A stretch of DNA of 64,000 nt from Bacillus piscicola (GTDB lineage: Bacteria; Bacillota; Bacilli; Bacillales; Marinococcaceae), in assembly GCF_022458745.1 (NCBI RefSeq), contig NZ_JAJJJF010000008.1, positions 1 through 64,000 on the forward strand, written 5' to 3'. Below the pieces are notes generated by a model. The model was not told where the DNA came from, did not search any database, and saw only the letters and a program-made list of their open reading frames with translations. Below, in pieces: positions 54,201 through 62,440 of the stretch (its first letter is position 1; each line of letters starts with the position of its first letter). The position numbers and the translations under genes are program-made.

Positions 54201-54665
54201 CCGCCGCACCTATGTTTAGCTGATTTTCTTCGTCCTGTCTCAAGCGGTGAAATGGACTACGTCGGGTTTTTAGCCGTGACGGCTGGGCAAGGTGTCCGAG
54301 GTTTAGCAGAAGAGGCAAAAGCAGATGGCGATTATTTATTCAGCCATTTAATCCAAGCAACCGCGCTCGAAATGGCAGAAGGGTTTGCTGAGCGAATCCA
54401 TCAAATGATGAGAGATGAATGGGGCATACCAGACTCTCCGGATATGACGATGCAGGACCGTTTTTCTGCCAAGTACCGGGGTGTGCGTGTCTCGTTCGGA
54501 TACCCGGCCTGTCCAGACCTTGAAGACCAAAAAAAGCTCTTTCAATTGCTACAACCGGAAAAAATCGGTATTCAATTAACAGAAGGCTGCATGATGGAAC
54601 CAGAAGCATCCGTCACCGCCATGGTATTTGCACACCCAGAAGGACGCTACTTTAGTGTGCTTTAA
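51216..54665 (+). CDS. metH: Cobalamin-dependent methionine synthase
   Basis: 1149 residues. Domains: homocysteine methyltransferase about 1-325 (LDGAMGTMLQ; zinc Cys in GLNCATGP and GGCCGTTPEH), pterin-binding 345-600 (GERTNVIGSRKFKRLI), B12 cap and Rossmann 640-850 (DVHDIGKNLVDIIL supplies the cobalt-ligating His), and the SAM-dependent reactivation domain 905-1149 (ending EGRYFSVL). A Lys/Glu-rich linker (KLAQDLEEKKQQRSAKE) joins the last two. Transfers methyl from 5-methyl-THF to homocysteine. GGAAGTGG lies before the ATG. Confidence 0.96.
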   Translation: MGKIPFTDRIKESILILDGAMGTMLQNADLSPEDFGGDHYDGCNEYLNVTAPHVLEKIHRDYLEAGADIISTNTFGATNIVLADYDLEDKAEELNIAAARLAKEAADAYTTGDFPRYVAGAMGPTTKSLSVTGGATFEELRDGYEEQARGLIKGGVDILLLETSQDMRNVKAACIGIQRAEKETGVHLPLMVSGTIEPMGTTLAGQTIESFYISIEHMNPTVVGLNCATGPEFMRDHLRSLSELATTYVHCYPNAGLPDEEGHYHESPQSLAQKLEAFGEKGWLNIVGGCCGTTPEHIRVMRETLQKFSPRVPVESSQHAVSGIDPLLYTEDMRPLFVGERTNVIGSRKFKRLIREGAFEEASEVARAQVKKGAHVIDVCLADPDSDEKEDMATFLRYVVNKVKVPLMIDSTDEDVIEKALTYCQGKAIINSINLEDGEDRFEKVIPLVKQYGAAVVVGTIDETGMAVTAERKLEVAKRSYDLLVHTYGLKPQDIIFDPLVFPVGTGDQQYIGSAEATVEGIRLIKEAMPECLTILGVSNVSFGLPPVGREVLNSAFMYYCTNAGLDYAIVNTEKLERYASIPEKEKELCRALLFETTDDTLAEFTAHYRGKKAEKKQVEQNLSLEERLAEYVVEGTKEGLYKDLDEALAKYDDPLDIINGPLMNGMDKVGKLFNNNELIVAEVLQSAEVMKASVSHLEPHMEKKEDDSGKGKIILATVKGDVHDIGKNLVDIILSNNGFKIVNLGIKVTPNELIEAVAKEKPDAIGLSGLLVKSAQQMVLTAQDLKEQNISIPMLVGGAALTRKFTDEKISAEYEGMVLYAKDAMNGLDIANKLIVPEERTKLAQDLEEKKQQRSAKETAKKATTEASVATLPARSDVSLEVPVQTPPDFKERILKNYSIAHLEPYVNLQMLMGKHLGLQGKVSRLLDEKHEKAVKLKEQVDHIMTRAKQEGILTANGMYRFFPAQSDGNDVIVYRGPEGKEEAARFSFPRQVRPPHLCLADFLRPVSSGEMDYVGFLAVTAGQGVRGLAEEAKADGDYLFSHLIQATALEMAEGFAERIHQMMRDEWGIPDSPDMTMQDRFSAKYRGVRVSFGYPACPDLEDQKKLFQLLQPEKIGIQLTEGCMMEPEASVTAMVFAHPEGRYFSVL

Positions 54666-54674
54666 AATAGAAGA

Positions 54675-54720
54675 GAAAAGAACCGACTCTTGAAATAGCG
54701 AGAGTCGGTTCTTTTCTTGT
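54675..54720 (+). terminator. Terminator of the met operon
   Basis: AAAAGAACCGACTCT / AGAGTCGGTTCTTTT, a perfect long stem with a 10-base loop, followed by CTTGTT. Confidence 0.85.
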
Positions 54721-54726
54721 TATGGA

Positions 54727-55105
54727 GTTTTTATTTTACCGCCCTGGCAAATATACGCCATCATAGGCACGCTGTGAGGTAGTTATTTTCATGCTTCGGT
54801 ATTTTCGCGACGTCAACCATTGCGAATGGAGTTGCTATTTTCATACTGACGCATATTCAAGGCGTCATTGGTGCTCAATGTGGTTGTTATTCCCATGCTG
54901 GAGCATTTTCACGACGTCATCCGCCTCCAATGCGGTCGTTATTCTTACCCAGCACATTTTCGCAGCCCCATATACAGACAATGAAGTCGTTATTTTTCTA
55001 AAGGTGCAATTATGCGACACCATAGAACCCAAATGACGCGGCTAATTTTCTTTACTTCACTTTTTCGCAACGTTATTCAATCTCTTTTCGTTATTTCCCC
55101 AGAGG
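54727..55105 (-). repeat. 52-bp tandem repeat, locus 3, opposite orientation
   Basis: GTTATTTTC-type anchors have their A at 54733, 54785, 54837, 54889, 54941, 54992, 55044 and 55093 (intervals 52, 52, 52, 52, 51, 52, 49). Read on the minus strand each unit is AAATAAC/AAATAGC, GACGTC-like blocks and CGAAAA, matching the 42.0 kb unit. More diverged than locus 2. Non-coding; lies between the met terminator and sleB. 55106-55286 holds no feature beyond the sleB ribosome site. Confidence 0.7.
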
Positions 55106-55286
55106 TTCCGCTTACTGAGGCATCGTTTTCTTGAGAGTTACATTTAGTACGCCGCTAATCCTTTATAAAATCAACTTGGTACATACGTTATTTTTCTTTC
55201 TTATGAATAAAAAAGCGGAACTGGAAGAAAATAATCGTAACCTCAATCAAAATCGGATTGCGTAAAAAAGGAGGGGCAGATGAAAA

Positions 55287-56279
55287 ATGAAGGTATCTAA
55301 CATAATACCGATCACGATTATTTCCATGATTATTAGTTTGGCCATACCAACTGAGCAAACACATGCTTTTTCGGACCAGGTTATTCAAAAAGGTGCGACG
55401 GGAGATGATGTCGTTGAACTGCAAGCCCGTCTGCAGCACAACGGATTTTATAATGGAACGATAGACGGTGTTTTTGGTTGGGGAACATATTGGGCAGTGA
55501 AAAATTTCCAAGAGGAATTTGGCTTGGAAGAAGTGGATGGTCTCGTTGGTGATAAGATGAAAGCGATGCTTGAAAAATCAACAGAATATGACGAGGCACA
55601 TGTGAAAGATGCGTTGCGAAACGCGCGGAAATTCACAAATTACGGAGGAACACCAAAAGGGACCCAAAAAGGGCCAAAAGGAAGTGCAGAACAGCCAAGC
55701 CAACAAAAACAAGCACCTCAGCCAAAGCAAGAGAAGCAGGCACCACAGCCAAACGAACAGCCAAACCAACAAAAACCAGCTCCACAACAAGAGCAAAAAG
55801 CACAACAACCTCAGCAACCAGCACCGGGGCAAGCTGAAGAGCAAGATCAACCTCAACAACAGAATATAGAGGAACAATCAGACGATGCTAACATTCAAAA
55901 AGCAATGAACGTTCCGGCGGGTTACTCGGAGAATGATATTCAGATAATATCAAATGCTGTTCACGGGGAAGCACGCGGTGAGCCGTATATCGGCCAAGTA
56001 GCTGTAGCAGCCGTCATTCTCAATCGTGTAAACAGTCCATCCTTCCCTAATACAGCAAGCGGGGTTATTTTTGAACCGCGCGCGTTCACGGCGGTTTCCG
56101 ATGGGCAAATATATATGAAACCAAATGAGCAAGCACGAAAAGCTGTTCTCGATGCGATCAACGGCCAAGACCCGTCCAACGGTGCTCTTTATTACTATAA
56201 CCCTGCGAAAACAACGTCCAATTGGATTTATTCCCGGCCGACGATCAAAAGAATTGGGAAGCACGTATTTGCTAAATAA
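55287..56279 (+). CDS. sleB: Spore cortex-lytic enzyme SleB
   Basis: 330 residues. Signal peptide about 1-27 (IIPITIISMIISLAIPTEQTHA), peptidoglycan-binding domain about 30-92 (GDDVVELQARLQHNGFYNGT), a Gln/Pro/Lys-rich linker about 110-205 that is unusually long, and the hydrolase_2 transglycosylase domain 205-330 with catalytic Glu in AVHGEARGEPYIGQ. It hydrolyses spore cortex during germination and needs YpeB, encoded next. GGAGG upstream. Confidence 0.94.
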   Translation: MKVSNIIPITIISMIISLAIPTEQTHAFSDQVIQKGATGDDVVELQARLQHNGFYNGTIDGVFGWGTYWAVKNFQEEFGLEEVDGLVGDKMKAMLEKSTEYDEAHVKDALRNARKFTNYGGTPKGTQKGPKGSAEQPSQQKQAPQPKQEKQAPQPNEQPNQQKPAPQQEQKAQQPQQPAPGQAEEQDQPQQQNIEEQSDDANIQKAMNVPAGYSENDIQIISNAVHGEARGEPYIGQVAVAAVILNRVNSPSFPNTASGVIFEPRAFTAVSDGQIYMKPNEQARKAVLDAINGQDPSNGALYYYNPAKTTSNWIYSRPTIKRIGKHVFAK

Positions 56280-56297
56280 TGGAGGTGAACGTTTAAC

Positions 56298-57647
56298 ATG
56301 ATTCGATTTGGGATTATTGGTTTACTCATTGTCGGATTGATCGGAACAGGAGTATGGGGATACAACCAGGCTAGTGAGAAGGAAGCGCTGCTCGTGCATA
56401 ATGAAAATAACTATCAGCGCGCTTTTCATGATTTATCCTTCCATATGAACCAACTAGAAGATGAAGTGGGAACAACGCTTGCCATGAACTCGCGGGAGCA
56501 ATTGTCGAGTTCGATGGCACAGGTATGGCGGATTACTTCCATGGCACAAAACGAATTAGGACAGTTGCCGCTTGGCATGATGGCATTGCACAAAACAGAA
56601 GAGTTTTTACACAAAATCGGTGATTTTAGTTATAAAACAACCATACGAGAATTGAATGATGATCCGCTGACCAATGAAGAGTATCAAAAGCTGCAAACGT
56701 TCTATAAAGAGTCGGGGGATATCAAACACGAGCTTCGTAAACTGCAAGCAGGTGTACTCAAGGAAGACCAGCGGTGGACCGACGCGATAAATGCGATGGA
56801 TGCGAACGAGGAACCGATGGACAATTCAATTGTAAACGGCTTTCAAATGATAGATGAAAAGGTAAAAGGGTACACCGAGACCGATTTTAGTCCAGCGAAT
56901 GATTTTGCACCTGATTTAGATGAACAAATTGCAAAGAAGGTAAAAGGGAAAAAAGTGAGCAAGGAAGAAGCGGCCCAGATAGCAAGGGAATTTTTGGACA
57001 TACCCGATTCCATGAACGTGGAAGTGGATGAACTAAAGGAAGGACTGCAGTTTGAAGGGTACAGTCTGACGATTCAAGAGCCGGAGGGCGAAGCAGCGAT
57101 CCACATGGATATGACGAAAAAAGGCGGCCACCCTCTTTGGTTCATGCAGTCACGTCCTATTGAAGAGATCAATATCAGTTTAAATGAAGCGACGAATAAA
57201 GCGCAAAAGTTTTTAAAACGGAACGGATTTGAGCATATGGAGCTCGTAGACGGAAAACAATACGACACAATCGGGTCCTTTAAGTTTGTACCGGTTGAAA
57301 ATGACGTACGAATATATCCAGACGTCGTTTACGTAGATGTTGCGTTAGACGACGGAGAAATCGTCAATTACAAAGGGGCGGAGTATATTACCAATCATAA
57401 GAAACGCAAAAAGCTAAGTCCGAAATTAAGCGTGAATGAAGCAAGAGACAGAGTGAATCCAAATGTAGACGTCATGGAAGAGCATGTTGCCCTGATTAAG
57501 AATGACGAAGAGGAAGAAGTTCTTTGCTATGAATTTTATGGTACAATTGACAAAGATACCTTCCAGATTTACATTAACGCCGAGACAGGCGACGAGGAAC
57601 GGGTACAAAAGATGGAAAACGCAGAACCTGTTTATGATACGATGTAA
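56298..57647 (+). CDS. ypeB: Germination protein YpeB
   Basis: 449 residues: membrane anchor about 3-22 (FGIIGLLIVGLIGTGVWGY), N-terminal helical domain, then three PepSY-like segments from about 215 on (VSKEEAAQIAREFLDIPDSM; INISLNEATNKAQKFLKRNG; KLSVNEARDRVNPNVDVMEE). It stabilises and localises SleB in spores. It lies 18 bases after sleB and is followed by a strong terminator. Confidence 0.94.
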   Translation: MIRFGIIGLLIVGLIGTGVWGYNQASEKEALLVHNENNYQRAFHDLSFHMNQLEDEVGTTLAMNSREQLSSSMAQVWRITSMAQNELGQLPLGMMALHKTEEFLHKIGDFSYKTTIRELNDDPLTNEEYQKLQTFYKESGDIKHELRKLQAGVLKEDQRWTDAINAMDANEEPMDNSIVNGFQMIDEKVKGYTETDFSPANDFAPDLDEQIAKKVKGKKVSKEEAAQIAREFLDIPDSMNVEVDELKEGLQFEGYSLTIQEPEGEAAIHMDMTKKGGHPLWFMQSRPIEEINISLNEATNKAQKFLKRNGFEHMELVDGKQYDTIGSFKFVPVENDVRIYPDVVYVDVALDDGEIVNYKGAEYITNHKKRKKLSPKLSVNEARDRVNPNVDVMEEHVALIKNDEEEEVLCYEFYGTIDKDTFQIYINAETGDEERVQKMENAEPVYDTM

Positions 57648-57676
57648 AAGAAGAAGCAGTCTGCTTCTTCTTTTTT
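57646..57676 (+). terminator. Intrinsic terminator of sleB-ypeB
   Basis: AAAAGAAGAAGCAG / CTGCTTCTTCTTTT with T run; begins at the ypeB stop codon. Confidence 0.85.
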
Positions 57677-57715
57677 CTCTATAAAGACAGGATATAGACG
57701 AATGGAGAGGGAAGA

Positions 57716-58396
57716 ATGTTTAGTATTGGGGATACCTTTCATTTATCACCAGTTGAGCAGCACGAGGATCCTGTAGCAGGAAATACGAAATACCGTGCAA
57801 AGCTTATCGACGTAAAAGAGGGGTTGTTTGTGATTGACCCTCCCGTAAATGAAGATACGAAGAAAACAGGATTCTTCACAGAAGGAACACAATTTGAAGT
57901 TTGGTTTGTAGGAAAAGATGGGGCTGTTTATTCCTTTCACTCGGAGGTCAAACGTATCCAAAGAATGAAGTTGAAAGCCTTGTTAATAAATAATCCGGGA
58001 AGGGAACATTATACCCGTATACAGCGAAGAGATTATGTACGGATCCAAGCATCTCTAGACGTTGCGGTCCACTCAGTAAATGATGAATTCCCACCGTTTG
58101 TTACGTCAACGATAGACGTAAGCGGCGGTGGAATGGCAATCAGTCTCCCGCGTGGCTGCTCGTTGCATGGTTACAGGGAGATTATCGCATGGATATCGCT
58201 TCATTTGGAGGATGAGTCCATTCATTATATTAATAGCCGTTGTCGAGTGGTAAGAGTAAATCAATCTGACAAAAAGAGTACGAGAGACAGCTGTTCGCTG
58301 CAATTTAAACAAATTGGAGAGCACGACAGGCAGAAGATTATCCGCTACTGTTTCGAACAGCAGCGCCATAGCAGATTAGAAAGTCGGAATCGTTAG
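57716..58396 (+). CDS. ypfA: YpfA-like cyclic-di-GMP receptor (flagellar brake)
   Basis: 226 residues: N-terminal YcgR-type domain 1-95 and C-terminal PilZ domain with RxxxR (QRRDYVRIQ, about 103-110) and DxSxxG (IDVSGGG, about 138), the residues that bind c-di-GMP. In B. subtilis the homologue contacts MotA to slow flagella. GAGAGGGAAG precedes the ATG. Confidence 0.9.
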   Translation: MFSIGDTFHLSPVEQHEDPVAGNTKYRAKLIDVKEGLFVIDPPVNEDTKKTGFFTEGTQFEVWFVGKDGAVYSFHSEVKRIQRMKLKALLINNPGREHYTRIQRRDYVRIQASLDVAVHSVNDEFPPFVTSTIDVSGGGMAISLPRGCSLHGYREIIAWISLHLEDESIHYINSRCRVVRVNQSDKKSTRDSCSLQFKQIGEHDRQKIIRYCFEQQRHSRLESRNR

Positions 58397-58488
58397 ATTT
58401 GTTGTCCGTTTTATGGTATGATATGCTGTGAAATAATTGCCAAAACAATACTTCTAAGTAAATACATAACCTCGGGGTGGGGAGCAAG

Positions 58489-59166
58489 ATGGACAAGATA
58501 AATATCGCAATAGACGGCCCGGCTGGTGCGGGGAAAAGTACGGTAGCGAAGATGGTTGCCGCACGACTGTCTTATGTGTATATCGACACAGGAGCGATGT
58601 ACCGCGCATTAGCATGGCGGGCCCTTCAATCACACACGGATATCCTTGATGAAGCCTCTCTCACTTCATTATTACAAGAGACAGAGATTGAAATGGTCCC
58701 CGGTGTAAACGGGAATAAAGTATACGTAAACAACAGGGAAGTCACCGAAGACATCCGCTCCAGCGAGGTAACCGCTTCGGTGTCTGCTGTTTCCGCCCAT
58801 GCAGGAGTTCGGCAGAAAATGGTAACGACACAGCAGCAATTAGCAAGCCGTAAAGGGGCGGTGCTCGATGGCCGGGATATCGGTACAGTCGTCCTTCCAG
58901 ACGCGGAACTGAAAATCTTTTTAACCGCTTCCGTGGAAGAACGAGCGCGCCGCCGACATCTTGAGAATGTAGAAAAAGGAAGAGAGTCCGAATTGCAAAG
59001 GATCTTGGAGGACATTGAACAAAGAGATCTGAAAGATTCAACTCGTAAAGAATCGCCTTTAAAAAAAGCTCACGATGCAGTTGAAATTGATTCTACCAAC
59101 CTCTCGAGTGAAGAGGTGGCAGCGAAGATATGCGGGTTGGCTACAGAAAGGATCCAGGGGTTATGA
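58489..59166 (+). CDS. cmk: Cytidylate kinase
   Basis: 225 residues from ATG 58489 (GGGGAG 5 bases upstream). P-loop GPAGAGKST, IDTGAMYRALAW, LDGRDIGTVVLPDA and RRRHLENVEKGRES; phosphorylates CMP and dCMP. It overlaps the plsC start by four bases, an order conserved in Bacillus. Confidence 0.96.
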   Translation: MDKINIAIDGPAGAGKSTVAKMVAARLSYVYIDTGAMYRALAWRALQSHTDILDEASLTSLLQETEIEMVPGVNGNKVYVNNREVTEDIRSSEVTASVSAVSAHAGVRQKMVTTQQQLASRKGAVLDGRDIGTVVLPDAELKIFLTASVEERARRRHLENVEKGRESELQRILEDIEQRDLKDSTRKESPLKKAHDAVEIDSTNLSSEEVAAKICGLATERIQGL

Positions 59167-59759
59167 ATCTGTATGCATTAGGAAAGTTTATCTGCCAAGT
59201 CTTTTTCTTTTTATTTATGAGAGTAGAAGCGAAAGGGCAGGAAAACATTCCAACAGAAGGACCTGTTCTTATTTGCTCGAACCACTTAAGTAACCTGGAC
59301 CCCCCTCTAGTTGGCTCCTTTATGAAAAGGCCGCTCAACTTCATGGCAAAAGAAGAGTTGTTCGGAGCGCCGCTCTTAGGCAAGCTGCTCCCTTATATCA
59401 ATGCATTTCCTATAAAAAGAGGGACAGGTGACCGCCAGGCATTACGTAAAGGTCTTGGTATTCTGAAAGAAGGGAAGGTTCTTTGTTTATTTCCAGAAGG
59501 GACGAGAAGCAAGACAGGCGAAATCGGTAAAGGTCTTTCCGGATCTGGTTTCTTTGCTCTTCGTTCAGAAGCGGTCGTCATACCGGCAGTTATTATCGGG
59601 CGCTACAAGCCGTTTGGCAAAATCACACTGCGTTACGGTAAACCGATTCCGTTTCAAGCAATTCGCGAAGAAAAAGTAGACGCAGCCCACGCGACAGAAG
59701 TAATCATGGAACACATTCAGCAGCTGAAAGATTATCATCAGGAAAATAAGGGAAAATAA
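59163..59759 (+). CDS. plsC: 1-acyl-sn-glycerol-3-phosphate acyltransferase
   Basis: 198 residues from ATG 59163, overlapping cmk. Acyltransferase blocks: SNHLSNLDPP (HxxxxD), FPIKRGTGDR, LFPEGTRSKTG and VIPAVIIG. N-terminal membrane segment (LYALGKFICQVFFFLFMRV). Makes phosphatidic acid from lysophosphatidic acid; together with plsY at the window end, two steps of phospholipid synthesis are encoded here. Confidence 0.94.
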   Translation: MNLYALGKFICQVFFFLFMRVEAKGQENIPTEGPVLICSNHLSNLDPPLVGSFMKRPLNFMAKEELFGAPLLGKLLPYINAFPIKRGTGDRQALRKGLGILKEGKVLCLFPEGTRSKTGEIGKGLSGSGFFALRSEAVVIPAVIIGRYKPFGKITLRYGKPIPFQAIREEKVDAAHATEVIMEHIQQLKDYHQENKGK

Positions 59760-59815
59760 ATATCTCGAGAACCATATGTGTAAATTTTACTTTTTAAAAA
59801 GAAAATTGACATTTA

Positions 59816-60144
59816 GTTGACTGGAAAGAGCAGCGGGCGGCGACTCCGGCGGGAATAGCATAACGGAACTTCTGCTAAAACCGCACACGTCCTGTGTGCA
59901 ACGCAGAAGCCACCGCATCCTGTGGAAGTAAGATCCCGAAGTGAGCGATGAAAGGGAGGCAACCTAAATTCGCGACGTCCTGTCGCAACGGTTGCATGAC
60001 CTACATCCTGCAGGCCCAAGGAAGCTGAAGCGTTGCCCGCGGCAAAGAAGACACAGTGAGAACGAGCGTAAGCGAAGTTTCGAACTGATGTCGCACTTGT
60101 GCCCTCGGGGTGAAAGCGTCCGGCCAGAGCGATTGGAAGTCAAC
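59816..60144 (-). repeat. R5: core-only copy of the stem-loop element, reverse orientation
   Basis: Bounded by GTTGACT and AGTCAAC (inverted). Minus-strand double units: CTTCTGC-GTT-GCACAC-AGGAC with GTGTGC-GGTTTTA-GCAGAAG (59869-59909) and GCAACC-GTT-GCGAC-AGGAC with GTCGC-GAATTTA-GGTTGC (59959-59995). The CCTAC-AGGAT hairpin (60000-60014) has one mismatch. It is the only copy facing the other way and ends about 100 bases before rpsA. An extended -10 (TGTTATGAT, about 60165) between them may be the rpsA promoter. Confidence 0.7.
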
Positions 60145-60247
60145 ATATGGCAGACGAGTGATTCATGTTATGATGGAATAAATTCTTTTACAGAATTTAT
60201 CATATTTTAGTCAAATTGTTTAAGGATAGTGAAGGAGGCATTTGTCA

Positions 60248-61402
60248 ATGGTTGATGAGATGAATAATGAATTAGCCGGGATGCAAGACTTACATGTAGG
60301 TGATGTGGTAACCGCAACAATTACCAAAGTTGAGGATAAGCAAGCATATGCGGATGCAGGCTACAAAGTAGATGCAGTTATTCCGATTAGTGAATTATCA
60401 AGCCTTCATGTAGAAAAGGTCAGTGATGTTCTGCAAGAAGGCGATGAAATTCAGTTGAAAGTAATTAAATTAGAAGATGATGAGTTAGTCTTATCACGCC
60501 GGGCCGCTCTTGCTGAAAAAGCATGGGAGGATTTGCAAGCAAAATATGAGTCCGGTGAAGTGATAGAAGCGGAGGTTGCCGAAGTAGTGAAAGGCGGACT
60601 CGTTGTGGATTTAGGAGTTCGCGGCTTTATTCCTGCTTCCCTGGTAGAGCGTCACTTTGTTGAGGACTTTAGTGATTACAAAGGACGTACGCTCCGACTA
60701 AAAGTAGTTGAAATTGATCCGAATGACAACAAGCTGATTCTCTCACAGCGTGCGGTACTTGATGAAGAGGCGGAGCAGACGAAAAAAGAACTGCTTGATA
60801 ATCTCCAAGTCGGTGATACTGTCACCGGTACCGTGCAGCGTTTGACAGATTTTGGTGCTTTTGTTGATATTGGCGGAGTAGATGGGCTCGTTCACATTTC
60901 CCAAATGGCCCACCACCGTGTGGAATCTCCAGGGGAAATCGTGAAAGAGGGTGAGGAAATCGAAGTGAAGATTCTTGCTGTCGACTCAGAAAGTGAGCGT
61001 GTTTCCTTATCGATTAAAGAAACTCTCCCTGGACCATGGACAACGATCGAAGGACAGATCCAACCGGGAGATGTCATCGAAGGACAAGTGAAGCGTCTCG
61101 TTTCTTTCGGAGCATTCGTTGAAGTCGCTCCTGGGGTCGAAGGACTCGTTCACATTTCCCAAATTGCGAACCGCCACATTGGAACACCAGGCGAAGTTCT
61201 GGAAGAAGGACAGGCAGTTGAAGCGAAAGTACTCGATATCAACCCTTCCGAACAACGAATTTCGCTAAGCATTCGCGAATTGGAGAAAGAGGACACAACG
61301 GACCAGAAAGTTCATCAAGAATACGAAGCACCAGAAGAAGACCATTCCGGCTTCTCCCTCGGTGACATGATCGGCGACCAGTTGAAAAAGTATAAGCAAT
61401 AA
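60248..61402 (+). CDS. rpsA: S1-domain ribosomal protein homologue (YpfD/RpsA)
   Basis: 384 residues from ATG 60248 (AAGGAGG 9 bases upstream; TTG 60242 is too close to it). Four S1 OB-fold repeats at about 15-85, 105-170, 190-260 and 275-345, each with the GD.V.G.V......GAFV-like pattern and HISQ motif (twice). Binds mRNA on the ribosome; Bacillus versions lack the first two domains of E. coli S1. Acidic C-terminal tail. Confidence 0.94.
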   Translation: MVDEMNNELAGMQDLHVGDVVTATITKVEDKQAYADAGYKVDAVIPISELSSLHVEKVSDVLQEGDEIQLKVIKLEDDELVLSRRAALAEKAWEDLQAKYESGEVIEAEVAEVVKGGLVVDLGVRGFIPASLVERHFVEDFSDYKGRTLRLKVVEIDPNDNKLILSQRAVLDEEAEQTKKELLDNLQVGDTVTGTVQRLTDFGAFVDIGGVDGLVHISQMAHHRVESPGEIVKEGEEIEVKILAVDSESERVSLSIKETLPGPWTTIEGQIQPGDVIEGQVKRLVSFGAFVEVAPGVEGLVHISQIANRHIGTPGEVLEEGQAVEAKVLDINPSEQRISLSIRELEKEDTTDQKVHQEYEAPEEDHSGFSLGDMIGDQLKKYKQ

Positions 61403-61408
61403 GAATAG

Positions 61409-61444
61409 AAATCGGCGGACTACACAGAAGCCCGCCGATTTTTC
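61409..61444 (+). terminator. Intrinsic terminator after rpsA
   Basis: AAATCGGCGG / CCGCCGATTT with a 13-base loop, then TTTCTCG. Confidence 0.85.
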
Positions 61445-61510
61445 TCGTTTTTTATTATGTTGGGGCTTTATGATAGGAAACGCAGCTTTTCAGAAGCCGT
61501 CTTAGCTAGT

Positions 61511-61685
61511 AAGAATCGCGCTTGGGGACTGAGAATCCATACTTGAGTGGGAACTATCCAGTTTTGGAAGTGAAGAATCCAAACTGTTTCGGAAAGAATC
61601 CACACTCAGCGAGGAATATCCATACTTGATCAGGAAGAATCCAAACGTAACGCGAAATATCCATACTTCATTGGAAAGTCTCCCG
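61511..61685 (+). repeat. 20-21 bp period array (AGAATCCAWACT units)
   Basis: The T of ATCC-type words falls at 61516, 61536, 61557, 61578, 61599, 61619, 61640, 61660 and 61679, intervals 20, 21, 21, 21, 20, 21, 20, 19. Units share GGAAGAATCCAAACT or GAATATCCATACTT followed by variable bases. Non-coding, between the rpsA terminator and yphA. Confidence 0.8.
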
Positions 61686-61754
61686 TGAGTATTTCTACTA
61701 AGGAAGAATAGGAAGTTTGAAATTTGGACAGCCTGTTAGTAAAAAAGGAAAAAA

Positions 61755-62354
61755 ATGCATATTATCTTTATGAGCTGCTGGGTGTTATGGATCATCCAAA
61801 CTTTTTTAGTCTCGCGTCGTCATTCATGGAGGCTCGTGACATCCGCGATTCTGTTACTGATTATCTGGTCACTGCCGGCAGAGTGGGAGTTCGGTCCCAT
61901 CTTAATCAAGCCTGTTTTTATTATTTTATTGCTCGGGGGGTTCGGGACCGCCTGCACCCTCTCGAAAACAAGGCGTATCCGGATGCTTACGCTCGCAGGC
62001 GGCTTTGCGTTTTTATTTGCTGCTTTACGTATGGCAGAATGGTATGAACCGGTTATCTTCCTATTCGGGCCGCTTTTGACTTATGTGGTGTGCTTTTTAC
62101 TCCTTCACATACTTGTGATGCGCACATTCATAGAACGGTTAGCTTCCGTTCTCATCGCCTCATGCAGTGGAGAGATTATTTACCAAGCACACATGTATGA
62201 CTTCACTTCCAGTATGCTGTTCGGACAAACACTATACTTGCAATACATGTTTCTCATGATCATGATGTTGTATGCGTTTGATTGGTTATGCCGCCCCCTG
62301 TCCGTCAAAAAAAGAAATCCCGTATTTTCACGGTTCAACTTGCCCGGTTCATGA
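61755..62354 (+). CDS. yphA: YphA-like polytopic membrane protein
   Basis: 199 residues with five to six membrane spans (starting MHIIFMSCWVLWIIQTFLVS; later TLAGGFAFLFAALRMAEWYE and TYVVCFLLLHILVM). AAAAAGG before the ATG. Length and position directly ahead of der match B. subtilis yphA, a gene of unknown function. A 107-codon frame overlapping in another register is a shadow. Confidence 0.8.
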   Translation: MHIIFMSCWVLWIIQTFLVSRRHSWRLVTSAILLLIIWSLPAEWEFGPILIKPVFIILLLGGFGTACTLSKTRRIRMLTLAGGFAFLFAALRMAEWYEPVIFLFGPLLTYVVCFLLLHILVMRTFIERLASVLIASCSGEIIYQAHMYDFTSSMLFGQTLYLQYMFLMIMMLYAFDWLCRPLSVKKRNPVFSRFNLPGS

Positions 62355-62440
62355 TCTGTCTGCTAAAATAAGTAAGCTGTACATGTACGGGTCGTTATAT
62401 AAAAAGGATAAGTGTGAGAGAAGAAAGGGAAGAGTCATTT

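Noticed and set aside
61724-62047. 107-codon open frame overlapping yphA
   Set aside because: It has no ribosome site and a composition unlike a protein; the yphA frame has a ribosome site, membrane spans and conserved position.
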